NCBI RefSeq assembly: GCF_030371825.1
Contig: NZ_JAUDDM010000004.1
DNA length: 64,000 nucleotides
From: Collinsella sp944321445
GTDB lineage: Bacteria > Actinomycetota > Coriobacteriia > Coriobacteriales > Coriobacteriaceae
Direction: 5' to 3' (one strand)
Shown: one piece after another, positions 1 to 7,075 of the stretch
Position numbering within the stretch: position 1 is the first letter of the stretch
Layout of the letters: each line of letters starts with the position of its first letter
Notes under the pieces: generated by a model
Told to the model about the DNA's origin: nothing
Database searches by the model: none
What the model saw: only the letters and a program-made list of their open reading frames with translations
Program-made: the position numbers and the translations under genes

Positions 1-3
1 TGC

Positions 4-119
4 TGCGCAGGCGTCCTTCCGCTGCGGGCGGCTGCGCCGCCCTTGCGACTCATGCTGGCAAAGACGCTCACGCGCTTTGCCAGCATGAGGCCCTACGGGT
101 TCGAATCCCTCCTGCACGA
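4..119 (+). other. tRNA-like remnant with long hairpin
   Basis: Positions 96-109 read as a tRNA T arm (loop TTCGAAT between GGG and CCC). Bases 4-10 can pair with 112-118 at six of seven positions, as an acceptor stem would. Between them there is no D arm or anticodon arm. Instead there is a 7-bp hairpin (26-32 with 36-42) and a perfect 15-bp hairpin (49-63 with 75-89). No CCA is encoded. It may be a decayed tRNA, an integration scar or an unusual structured RNA. The call is uncertain. Confidence 0.3.
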
Positions 120-168
120 CGCAGTCAGGAGCCCAAAACAGAAGTAATTTATTTCTTCAAAGAAATGA

Positions 169-260
169 TGGCGGAGGAGGAGGGATTCGAACCCTCGTAC
201 CCGGGTTACCGGGTAAACGGTTTTCGAGACCGCCGCATTCAACCACTCTGCCACTCCTCC
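169..260 (-). tRNA. tRNA-Ser (anticodon CGA)
   Basis: The minus strand folds as a class II tRNA. The acceptor stem GGAGGAG pairs with CTCCTCC, the anticodon loop carries CGA, a long variable arm is built from GTTTACCCGGTAACCCGGGTAC, cut here by its own 3-nt spacer, and the T loop is GGTTCGAATCC. CCA is encoded. The length of 92 nt fits tRNA-Ser. It reads UCG codons and lies 48 bp downstream of a second serine tRNA in the same orientation, so the two are probably one transcript. Confidence 0.95.
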
Positions 261-308
261 GTTGGAGTGAAACATGGCGCGTCACAAGGGCGCGCCATGA
301 GAAGGTGC

Positions 309-399
309 TGGCGGAGAGTCAGGGATTTGAACCCTGGAGACGCTTTTGGCGCCTACACGATTTCCAATCGTGCTCCTTCGGCCACTCGGACAACTCTCC
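309..399 (-). tRNA. tRNA-Ser (anticodon GGA)
   Basis: This is a 91-nt class II tRNA on the minus strand. The acceptor stem is GGAGAGT paired with ACTCTCC. The anticodon stem-loop is GATT-GGA-AATC. The variable arm is long, the T loop is GGTTCAAATCC, and CCA is encoded. It reads UCC/UCU codons and is the first gene of the serine tRNA pair. Confidence 0.95.
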
Positions 400-416
400 G
401 TGAAAATGCACAGGCA

Positions 417-444
417 ATTGTACCGTACTTGGCAGCCAACGCAA
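417..444 (-). promoter_or_regulatory. candidate promoter of the tRNA-Ser pair
   Basis: On the minus strand TTGCGT (439-444) and TACAAT (417-422) are separated by 16 bp. The -10 box lies 17 bp upstream of the mature 5' end of tRNA-Ser(GGA), the usual distance for a tRNA promoter. Confidence 0.5.
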
Positions 445-571
445 GCGGCAATTTCAAGTCGTTGAAAAAATATGTCCGGCGGGCGCGCGGCACCCCTGCG
501 GTGACATCGCGCGTATCGGGTATACTTTGTGCAGCATCCGCCTGGATGCGTGCGCCCGGAAAGGAGCGAGC

Positions 572-1123
572 ATGATTCCGGTCATCATCGCCATCGTCGT
601 TATCGTCGTGATCGTCTGCGCTATCGCGGGCATCTATAACAACATGGTCACCCTGCGCAACCGCATCGACAACGCGTGGCAGAACATCGACACGCAGTTG
701 CAGCGCCGCAACGACCTCATCCCCAACCTGGTCGAGACCGTCAAGGGCTACGCGTCGCACGAGAAGGAGGCGCTCGCCGCGGTCACGAACGCGCGCAACG
801 CCGCCACGTCCGCCACGACGCCCGAGGCCAAGATGGCCGCCGACAACATGCTCACCGGCGCGTTGCGCCAGCTCTTCGCCGTGGCCGAGGCGTATCCCGA
901 CCTCAAGGCGAACACGAATTTCATGCAGCTCCAGACCTCGCTCGAGGACACCGAGAACAAGGTGTCCTACGCGCGCCAGAGCTACAACGACTGCGTGCTC
1001 AACTACAACAACGCGATCCAGACCTTCCCCGGCGTCATCTTCGCCGGCATCTTCCAGTTCAAGGAGCGCACGGGCTTTGAGGCCGAAGAGGCCGCCCATG
1101 CGGTGCCGCAGGTCAAGTTCTAG
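572..1123 (+). CDS. LemA family membrane protein
   Basis: A 183-residue protein. The ATG at 572 follows a good ribosome site (AAAGGAGCG). Residues 3-20 are one hydrophobic segment, followed by the family-typical run with NRIDNAWQNIDTQLQRRNDL and IPNLVETVKGY. The rest is helical and probably coiled, as in LemA proteins, which sit with the N terminus in the membrane and a soluble helical bundle outside it. The cellular role of the family is unknown. The gene stands alone. A TATACT box at 521-526 could be its -10 element, but no good -35 box is seen. Confidence 0.9.
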   Translation: MIPVIIAIVVIVVIVCAIAGIYNNMVTLRNRIDNAWQNIDTQLQRRNDLIPNLVETVKGYASHEKEALAAVTNARNAATSATTPEAKMAADNMLTGALRQLFAVAEAYPDLKANTNFMQLQTSLEDTENKVSYARQSYNDCVLNYNNAIQTFPGVIFAGIFQFKERTGFEAEEAAHAVPQVKF

Positions 1124-1285
1124 GCGCCCGGTCGCCGCTGGGGGCGCGCTGCCGGAGCAGGTCCGCGCCGCTAAAACGGCATTCATGCGAAGATGCCACC
1201 GTCGATGGTGCACCCGCTCTTCGCGAACGGTACAATCGGGCACGTTGCCTATTGCCGGATAAGATCGGACCGTACGCGAACCATC

Positions 1286-3541
1286 ATGAACTTCAACCGC
1301 ACCCTCGATGACCACGCGACTGTAACCGAAACCACAACCGAAGCCGCCGCCGAGGCCAACGCGCCGCGCGAGCCCGAGGCGCCCGCCCGGCCGCGCTCGC
1401 GCTACATCCCCGCACTCGATGGCATCCGCACCGTTGCCGTTGCCGCCGTCGTCCTCTACCACCTGGGATTCTCGTGGATCCAGGGCGGCCTTCAGGGCGT
1501 GACGGTGTTCTTCGTCCTGTCGGGTTACCTCATCACGCACCTGCTTATCGTGGAGTTTGACGGAACGGGCCGCATCGACCTCAAGGATTTCTGGATTCGC
1601 CGCATCCGACGCCTACTGCCCGCCATCGTCACGGTCATCGTGGCCACGGCGGCGCTGTGCGCGCTGTTCAACCACGTGATGCTCACGAAGATGCGGCCGG
1701 ACATCGTGCCGTCGCTGTTGTTCTTCAACAACTGGTGGCAAATCCTGCGCAATGTTTCGTATTTCGATGCCCTGGGCGACCCCTCCCCGCTCACGCATTT
1801 CTGGTCGCTCGCCATCGAGGAACAGTTCTATTTGATATGGCCTTTGCTGTTGCTCGCGCTCATGAAGGTGGGGGCGAAGCGCCCGACCATCCGTCGCATC
1901 ACGCTCGCGATTGCGCTGATGTCCGCCGCGGCCATGGCCGTGCTGTACGACCCGGCCGTCGACCCGAGCCGCGTGTACTACGGCACCGATACTCGCGTGT
2001 TCTCGCTGCTGCTGGGCGCGTGGCTCGCGTTCATTCCGGAGGGGACGCTGCGGCTCGAGGGGCTGTTCGGCCGTGCGAAGAGCGCCGCCCCCTCCTCTGC
2101 CGAGCAGGCAGCTTCTTCTCCCCAGCCCGCCGAGGCGGCCACCGACACCGATGGCGACGTCCTGCGCGAGCCGGAGTTCATTCGCCAGCTTGTTGCCGAA
2201 AGCGCCGCCAACGCCGCGGGCACCCACGCGCCCATCGACGCTCACGCCGCGCCCGCGAAGCCTCGCTTCCGCATTCTTCCCATCGATATCGTCGGGCTCG
2301 TCGGCCTGTGCGGCCTCGTCGCCATCATGCTGTGCACCAATGGCTACACGTCGTTCCAATATCACGGCGGCACGCTGCTGTGCACCGTGCTCACGCTCGC
2401 GCTCATCGCTGCGTGCGTTCAGCCCGACAGCCTGCTGGCGCGCCTCTTCGCGCTGCCGCCACTCGTGTGGCTGGGCAAGCGCTCCTACGGCATCTACCTG
2501 TGGCATTATCCGCTGCTGTTGCTCATGAACCCGGTGAGCGATATCAGCGCGAAGCCCTGGTGGATGTACGTAATCCAGATTCTGATGATTGTTGGCGTGG
2601 CGGAGCTTTCCTACCGCTTTATCGAGACGCCGTTTAGGCACGGCGCGTGGGGTAAGATAATGCACGCCCTCAAGCACGACCGCGTGGCGCTGGGCACGGC
2701 TGCGCGCCGCAACGCCGCAGTGCTGGCCGCGTGCGCAGCGATCGCGGGCGTTGCCGTAGGCGGCATCGCGCTGGTGCCGGACACGTCTGCCCTTTCTGAA
2801 GAGGGCGCCGCCCTGCTGGAGCAGGGCGCGGACAGCGCGGGCGACGAACCGGCGGAGAGCACGCCTGTGGCTGCGAACGATGCCGAAGCCGGCGCCGAGA
2901 CGCCGACGAACGAGCAGGGCTTTCCCCAAGATTCCTTCGACATCGTCATGATTGGCGACTCGGTCTCGGTGCGCACCGTGCCCTTCTTTGAGCAGCGCTT
3001 CCCCTACGGGCACATCGATGCGCTCAAGAACCGCCAGTTCACCGCCGGCATCAAGGTGTACCAGCAGCTGCTCGACGCCAACCAGGCCGGCGGCATCCTG
3101 GTGTTTGCCCTGGGCACCAACGGCCTTATGACCGACGAGCAGATCGATACGCTCATGGGCCTTGCCGGCGATAAGCGCACCGTTGTGTTCGTGAACACGC
3201 GCAGCCCGCAGCCCTGGGTCGGCGCGACCAACGAGGCCATCGCACGCGCCGCGGAGCGCTACAGCAACGTGCGCGTCGTCGACTGGTACGGCTTCAGCGA
3301 GGGACGCAACGACCTGTTCGACGGCGACGGCACCCACCTGAACGACGCGGGTGCGCAGGCCTACATCGACCTGGTGTACAACGCGGTGCAGGATATCTTG
3401 CCCATTCACCTGGACAACCCCGAGCAGCAGCAAGCGCTGCGAGACAAGCTGAACGCGGCGACTAGCACGCTCGCCGACCCGCTTACGCAAGGCGTCATTG
3501 CCGCCTTCGGCGGCGAGATGCGTGCGCCGGAGGAGGAGTAG
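1286..3541 (+). CDS. acyltransferase 3 with C-terminal SGNH domain (OatA-like)
   Basis: The 751-residue protein begins at ATG 1286. An upstream in-frame ATG at 1193 only adds a non-conserved run. Residues ~45-480 form the multi-pass acyltransferase-3 domain, starting with YIPALDGIRTVAV and containing SGYLITH and EEQFYLIWP. The cytoplasmic region around residues 260-330 is long, Ala/Pro-rich and probably disordered. Residues ~550-700 form a secreted SGNH hydrolase-like domain with GDSV, GTNG and DGTHLNDAG, supplying Ser, Gly/Asn and Asp-His. Proteins of this architecture move acyl groups across the membrane onto extracellular polymers such as peptidoglycan or other glycans. The substrate here cannot be told. 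No operon partner is adjacent on the same strand. Confidence 0.9.
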   Translation: MNFNRTLDDHATVTETTTEAAAEANAPREPEAPARPRSRYIPALDGIRTVAVAAVVLYHLGFSWIQGGLQGVTVFFVLSGYLITHLLIVEFDGTGRIDLKDFWIRRIRRLLPAIVTVIVATAALCALFNHVMLTKMRPDIVPSLLFFNNWWQILRNVSYFDALGDPSPLTHFWSLAIEEQFYLIWPLLLLALMKVGAKRPTIRRITLAIALMSAAAMAVLYDPAVDPSRVYYGTDTRVFSLLLGAWLAFIPEGTLRLEGLFGRAKSAAPSSAEQAASSPQPAEAATDTDGDVLREPEFIRQLVAESAANAAGTHAPIDAHAAPAKPRFRILPIDIVGLVGLCGLVAIMLCTNGYTSFQYHGGTLLCTVLTLALIAACVQPDSLLARLFALPPLVWLGKRSYGIYLWHYPLLLLMNPVSDISAKPWWMYVIQILMIVGVAELSYRFIETPFRHGAWGKIMHALKHDRVALGTAARRNAAVLAACAAIAGVAVGGIALVPDTSALSEEGAALLEQGADSAGDEPAESTPVAANDAEAGAETPTNEQGFPQDSFDIVMIGDSVSVRTVPFFEQRFPYGHIDALKNRQFTAGIKVYQQLLDANQAGGILVFALGTNGLMTDEQIDTLMGLAGDKRTVVFVNTRSPQPWVGATNEAIARAAERYSNVRVVDWYGFSEGRNDLFDGDGTHLNDAGAQAYIDLVYNAVQDILPIHLDNPEQQQALRDKLNAATSTLADPLTQGVIAAFGGEMRAPEEE

Positions 3542-3621
3542 CGGGAAGCTTTCGCCTGCCTAAAGATGCACTGACTTCGCGCAATAATCCTAGGGATTTG
3601 CGACGTTGGCGGCGTGCGCCT

Positions 3622-3643
3622 GCGGGCGGCGACAGCCGCCCGC
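3622..3643. terminator. GC hairpin between convergent genes
   Basis: A 9-bp stem GCGGGCGGC / GCCGCCCGC with loop GACA lies between the acyltransferase and the convergent NRMT gene, touching the latter's stop codon. There is no T tract on either strand, so it is only a possible bidirectional transcript end. Confidence 0.4.
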
Positions 3644-4884
3644 TAGTAGCCGAGGGCTTGCAGCACGAACATCACGATGGTGAGCACGGTGATGATGACG
3701 ATCGTCGCCCATGTGAGCACGTTCCACACGCGGCCGTTGCGGTAGTCGCCCATGATATGCTTGTCCTGGGCGATGAACAGCAGGAACACGAGGAGCACCG
3801 GCAGCAACACACCGTTGATGACCTGCGCGCTCATCATAATTTGGAACAGGTTGATGCCGGGCATGATCACGAGCAGCGCAGAGGCAAGGATGATTGCGGT
3901 GATGATGCCGCGGTAGACCGGCGCCTCCTCCCAGCTGCGGTCGGCCCCGCGCTCCCAGCCGAACGCCTCGCAGATGGCGCTCGACGTCACACCGGGAAGC
4001 ACGCAGGCAGCCAAGAAACTCGCTGCTACCAGGCCAGACGCGAACAACACGGTCGAGAACTGGCCGGCAATGGGCTCGAGCGCGAGCGCGGCGTCAGCCG
4101 CATCCGCAACCTGCACGCCCGCCGGATACAGCACCGCGCCCGTCGTGACCACGATGAACCACGCCACCGCGCACGCGATGATCGAGCCGCTCGCCGTGTC
4201 GATGCGCTGCAGAATGATGCCGCTTTCGTCGACGTTCTTGTCGACCACGTTGTTTTGCGCCAAGAACACCATCCACGGCGCGATAGTGGTACCGATAGTC
4301 GCCACGAGCAGGCTCACGTACTCCGGCTCCGGCACGACGTGGGGCGACACCGTCGCCGCCGCGACCGCGCCCCAGTCAGGGCCGGCCAAAAACGCCGCAA
4401 CGATGTAGGTTACGAACACGCAGCTCACCATGAGCAGCACTTTTTCGATGCGCTGGAAGCTACCCGACATCGTGAGCAGCCAGATGGCAAGGCCCACCAG
4501 CGGCACCGACACCGTCGCGGGCACGCCGAACAGCGCCAAGCCGCTCGCGATGCCCGCAAATTCCGAGATGGTCACCGCCGTGTTGGCGATGAGCAGCGCC
4601 GCCATGGCAAGCGCGCTTTTGCGCACGCCGAAGCGCTCGCGGATGAGCGAGGCGAAGCCCTTGCCCGTGACGCACCCGCAGCGCGCCGCGGTCTCCTGCA
4701 CCACGATGAGCAGCACGGCCATGAGCGGCAGCATCCACAGCGTGCCGTAGCCGTAGCTCGCACCGGCGCTCGAATACGTGGCGATGCCGCCCGCGTCGTT
4801 GCCGGACAACGCGGCAAGCAGGCCCGGGCCCATGGCGCCGAGCACCATCCCCGCCGTCAGTTTTTCATGCGTCCCTCGTCTCAT
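3643..4884 (-). CDS. NRAMP-related Mg2+ transporter (NRMT type)
   Basis: A 413-residue multi-pass protein with the SLC11/NRAMP fold. In segment 1 the usual DPGN metal-binding motif is replaced by NDAGG (SGNDAGGIAT). In segment 6 the Met-Pro-His of Mn2+/Fe2+ carriers is replaced by Ala-Pro-Trp (TTIAPWMVF). Loss of the binding Met is the known hallmark of NRAMP-related Mg2+ transporters (NRMT), first characterised structurally in Eggerthella lenta, another coriobacterium. The gene lies 18 bp downstream of an MgtE-like CBS protein, which supports a Mg2+ role and a two-gene operon. Being Mg2+- rather than Mn2+-selective is inferred from the motifs and the neighbour. Confidence 0.85.
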   Translation of the reverse strand: MRRGTHEKLTAGMVLGAMGPGLLAALSGNDAGGIATYSSAGASYGYGTLWMLPLMAVLLIVVQETAARCGCVTGKGFASLIRERFGVRKSALAMAALLIANTAVTISEFAGIASGLALFGVPATVSVPLVGLAIWLLTMSGSFQRIEKVLLMVSCVFVTYIVAAFLAGPDWGAVAAATVSPHVVPEPEYVSLLVATIGTTIAPWMVFLAQNNVVDKNVDESGIILQRIDTASGSIIACAVAWFIVVTTGAVLYPAGVQVADAADAALALEPIAGQFSTVLFASGLVAASFLAACVLPGVTSSAICEAFGWERGADRSWEEAPVYRGIITAIILASALLVIMPGINLFQIMMSAQVINGVLLPVLLVFLLFIAQDKHIMGDYRNGRVWNVLTWATIVIITVLTIVMFVLQALGY

Positions 4885-4902
4885 GGCGCAAACCTCGCAA
4901 CC

Positions 4903-6789
4903 CTACGCCACGAACCAGAAGACGAGCAGCACGGACGCGATCGAGTACAGCACGCACGACACGAGCACAGCCGACACGCTCAACGCAATACCGGACGTAT
5001 TGAGATCGTGCTCATCGCGCCAGAACAGCACCTTGAGATAGATCACCGACAGCGCGCAGCACGCAAACGTGACCGCCGCCGCGCAGCCAAAGCAACCGGA
5101 AAGCAGCTGCGCGTGAAGCGCCGACGTCATGTCGCGTGCGCCCTCCGCAACCGCGGGCACGGGGATGCCGTCCGGGTACGCGGCGCCCAGCACCAGCTGG
5201 CCGCACAGGTAGATAACGAGCGCCATGACCGCGCCAACAAGCGCCGTCTGCAGGAAAAACGCCAGGTAGGGCTTGTCCTCGTCGTCGGATTCGTCGTATT
5301 CCAGGTAGTAGTTTCGCACGAACGACACCACGCGGCTCGAGGCGAGCAGCGCCACGGGCATCACGCACATGGGATAGATGAACAGGTCGGCAAAGCCGCC
5401 CATCATCTCGAGCGCCGCCGCGATGATGCCCGACGCGATGGCCCAGATGAGCAGCCAATACTGCCGGCGCGCGAACCACGAGAACATGTGCATCGACTCA
5501 CCGGAGCTGCCCTCGGAGCCGCCCACGCCCGCGATCTGCAGATCCTCCTGGTGCTCCTCGTTCATGACCTCCATGGCGTCGTCGACCGTGACGATACCCA
5601 GGATGTGGCGGTTCTCGTCGCACACGGGCATGGCCGCGAGGTTGTACTTGGACATCTCCTCGGCCACGTCCTCCTGGTCCTCGTCGGGCGAGACCCACAC
5701 GACGTCGCGGTACGCGAGGCTGTTCAGGCGCGCGTCGCGGTCGGCCACGATGAGCGCGCGCAGCGAAAGCACGCCGGTGAGCGAGCCGGCGGGGTCGGTC
5801 GTGTACACGTAGTACACGCTCTCGAAGTCCTCGTCGAGCTTCTTCAGCCCCTCGATGGCGTCGTTCACCGTGGCGGTGGCGGGCAGCGCCACGAACTCCG
5901 AGGTCATAATACGGCCCGCGGTGTTCTCCTCGTAGCCCAGCAGCGTACGGATGGCGCGCTCCTCCTTGACGCCCATAAGGCGCAGGAGCTTCTCGGCCTT
6001 CTCGTAGTCGAGCTCCTCGATGAGCGCGGCGGCGTCGTCGGGGTCCATGAGGGCGAGCATCGAGGACGCGTCGCGGTCGGACAAGCCCTCGAGCATCTCG
6101 GCCACGAGCTCGTCGTCGTCGAACTCGCTGATGGCCTCGGCTGCCTGGGCGGTGTCGAGCTGCGCGAACACCTGGCCGCGCAGGCGCGGATCGAGCTGCT
6201 CGATGATGTCGGCGATGTCAGCCGGGTGCAGCTCGCCCAGGGTCTTATGCGAAACCGAGAGCTTGATGGTGCGGGTGGAGCGCTCCAGCAGGTCCATGTA
6301 GGACCAGGCGATGATCTCTTCAGACAGCGGCTTGCCCACAACGCGGGCGAGCTTTACCGCCACGTGCTCCAGCGCGGGATGCAGCGCACGCAAAAGGCCG
6401 CGCATGCCCACCTCGGCGCCCAGCAGGCGCAGCTGGTTCTCGCCGGACGCGGAAAGCTTGATGTCGTTGACGCGCACGACCTTCATGCCCTGCGTATCGA
6501 CGATCTGTTTGTTCATGATGTCGCGCGCGAGCAGCACTTCGTCGGGCTGCAGGTACGAGAAGCGAATGTCGGTTGCCGGCACCTTGAGGTACACGCCGGT
6601 GTCGTCGATGCGGTCGACGTACTTGCGCCACGAGATCATAAAGGGCGTCTTGCCCGGGCCCTGGAAGGCGAGCGACGTGACGTGCGGGAAGACCTCGCCC
6701 GTGGCGATGCCCAAGTCGTTAACGATGCCGATGCTCTCCCCCGTCGAATCGATGACAGGAAGCTTGAGCATCTCGGAAAGGTAGTTCAT
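4903..6789 (-). CDS. MgtE-like PRC-barrel/CBS membrane protein
   Basis: A 628-residue protein. Residues ~1-150 look like tandem PRC-barrel segments (start MNYLSEMLKLPVIDSTGESI). Residues ~195-330 are an MgtE N domain (GELHPADIADIIEQLDPR), followed by a CBS pair (~330-455; GRIMTSEFVALPATATVNDA and LGIVTVDDAMEVM). About five hydrophobic segments follow from residue ~475. In MgtE channels the N domain and CBS pair sense cytosolic Mg2+ and gate the pore. Here the membrane part lacks the recognisable MgtE pore motif, so it may be a divergent channel or a Mg2+-sensing partner of the NRMT gene just downstream. The ribosome site GGAGGAGCACC precedes ATG 6789. Confidence 0.75.
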   Translation of the reverse strand: MNYLSEMLKLPVIDSTGESIGIVNDLGIATGEVFPHVTSLAFQGPGKTPFMISWRKYVDRIDDTGVYLKVPATDIRFSYLQPDEVLLARDIMNKQIVDTQGMKVVRVNDIKLSASGENQLRLLGAEVGMRGLLRALHPALEHVAVKLARVVGKPLSEEIIAWSYMDLLERSTRTIKLSVSHKTLGELHPADIADIIEQLDPRLRGQVFAQLDTAQAAEAISEFDDDELVAEMLEGLSDRDASSMLALMDPDDAAALIEELDYEKAEKLLRLMGVKEERAIRTLLGYEENTAGRIMTSEFVALPATATVNDAIEGLKKLDEDFESVYYVYTTDPAGSLTGVLSLRALIVADRDARLNSLAYRDVVWVSPDEDQEDVAEEMSKYNLAAMPVCDENRHILGIVTVDDAMEVMNEEHQEDLQIAGVGGSEGSSGESMHMFSWFARRQYWLLIWAIASGIIAAALEMMGGFADLFIYPMCVMPVALLASSRVVSFVRNYYLEYDESDDEDKPYLAFFLQTALVGAVMALVIYLCGQLVLGAAYPDGIPVPAVAEGARDMTSALHAQLLSGCFGCAAAVTFACCALSVIYLKVLFWRDEHDLNTSGIALSVSAVLVSCVLYSIASVLLVFWFVA

Positions 6790-6964
6790 GGTGCTCCTCC
6801 GGAGATGGAAAGAAAGCTATGGACGCGCACACCCCGACGCGCGCCATACCGAAGGGCACCCGTTGGGGTCAGCTACTGTGTGGTCGGGGTTTAGGTTTCA
6901 CCTGTTGCCTTTCGTTGACCCAACTTGCCGGCATGCGGTCTGGCCGCAGCCGCCCATTACTATA
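6790..6964 (-). promoter_or_regulatory. promoter and structured leader of the Mg2+ transport operon
   Basis: A TATAGT -10 box on the minus strand (6959-6964) would start a leader of about 160 nt. The leader can form an 8-bp closing stem (ACCCCGAC at 6831-6838 with GTCGGGGT at 6883-6890), a nested hairpin around GGGTGCCC, a small AGGT-GAA-ACCT hairpin (6891-6901) and a GCGG/CCGC hairpin further upstream. It contains GGGTCAAC and AGGTGA, words also found in Mg2+-sensing M-box RNAs, but the order and spacing do not match that class. A metal-responsive leader is an inference from position and structure. Confidence 0.45.
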
Positions 6965-6974
6965 GCGGATTGAA

Positions 6975-7007
6975 GCGACAAGATGGCGCCAGGTACAAAC
7001 TTGTCGC
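6975..7007. repeat. short hairpin repeat, family 6
   Basis: Arms GCGACAAG (6975-6982) and CTTGTCGC (7000-7007) enclose ATGGCGCCAGGTACAAA. A near-identical copy with arms GACAAGAT/ATCTTGTC lies at 59362-59390, and a related one at 41080-41108. Confidence 0.7.
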
Positions 7008-7012
7008 ACCAA

Positions 7013-7045
7013 TTGGGGGCAGACCACGTTGCGATCTGCCCCCAA
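7013..7045 (-). terminator. hairpin downstream of the NodB gene
   Basis: An 11-bp perfect stem TTGGGGGCAGA / TCTGCCCCCAA with an 11-nt loop begins 31 bp past the stop of the minus-strand deacetylase gene. No long T tract follows, so termination there is only suggested. Confidence 0.4.
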
Positions 7046-7075
7046 GTGCTGAAGTGTATGTGACTGAATCGAGGC

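Noticed and set aside
4..119. Selenocysteine tRNA
   Set aside because: No UCA anticodon or six-base-pair D stem is present; only the T arm and acceptor-like pairing remain.
353..1540. Long minus-strand open frame over LemA and the acyltransferase start
   Set aside because: It crosses tRNA-Ser(GGA), is Arg/Gly/Val-rich as expected for the antisense of GC-rich genes, and has no ribosome site.
1613..3490. Long minus-strand frame of 625 codons
   Set aside because: It is the antisense shadow of the acyltransferase-SGNH gene; codon use and composition are those of a shadow.
3598..6894. Plus-strand frame of 1098 codons over the Mg2+ transport genes
   Set aside because: It is His/Arg/Asp-rich with no domains and lies opposite two well-supported membrane protein genes.
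6790..6964. M-box (ykoK) Mg2+ riboswitch
   Set aside because: Single M-box words (GGGTCAAC, AGGTGA) are present, but the order, spacing and the GCTGCTGCCC segment do not fit the class. Kept only as an unassigned structured leader.
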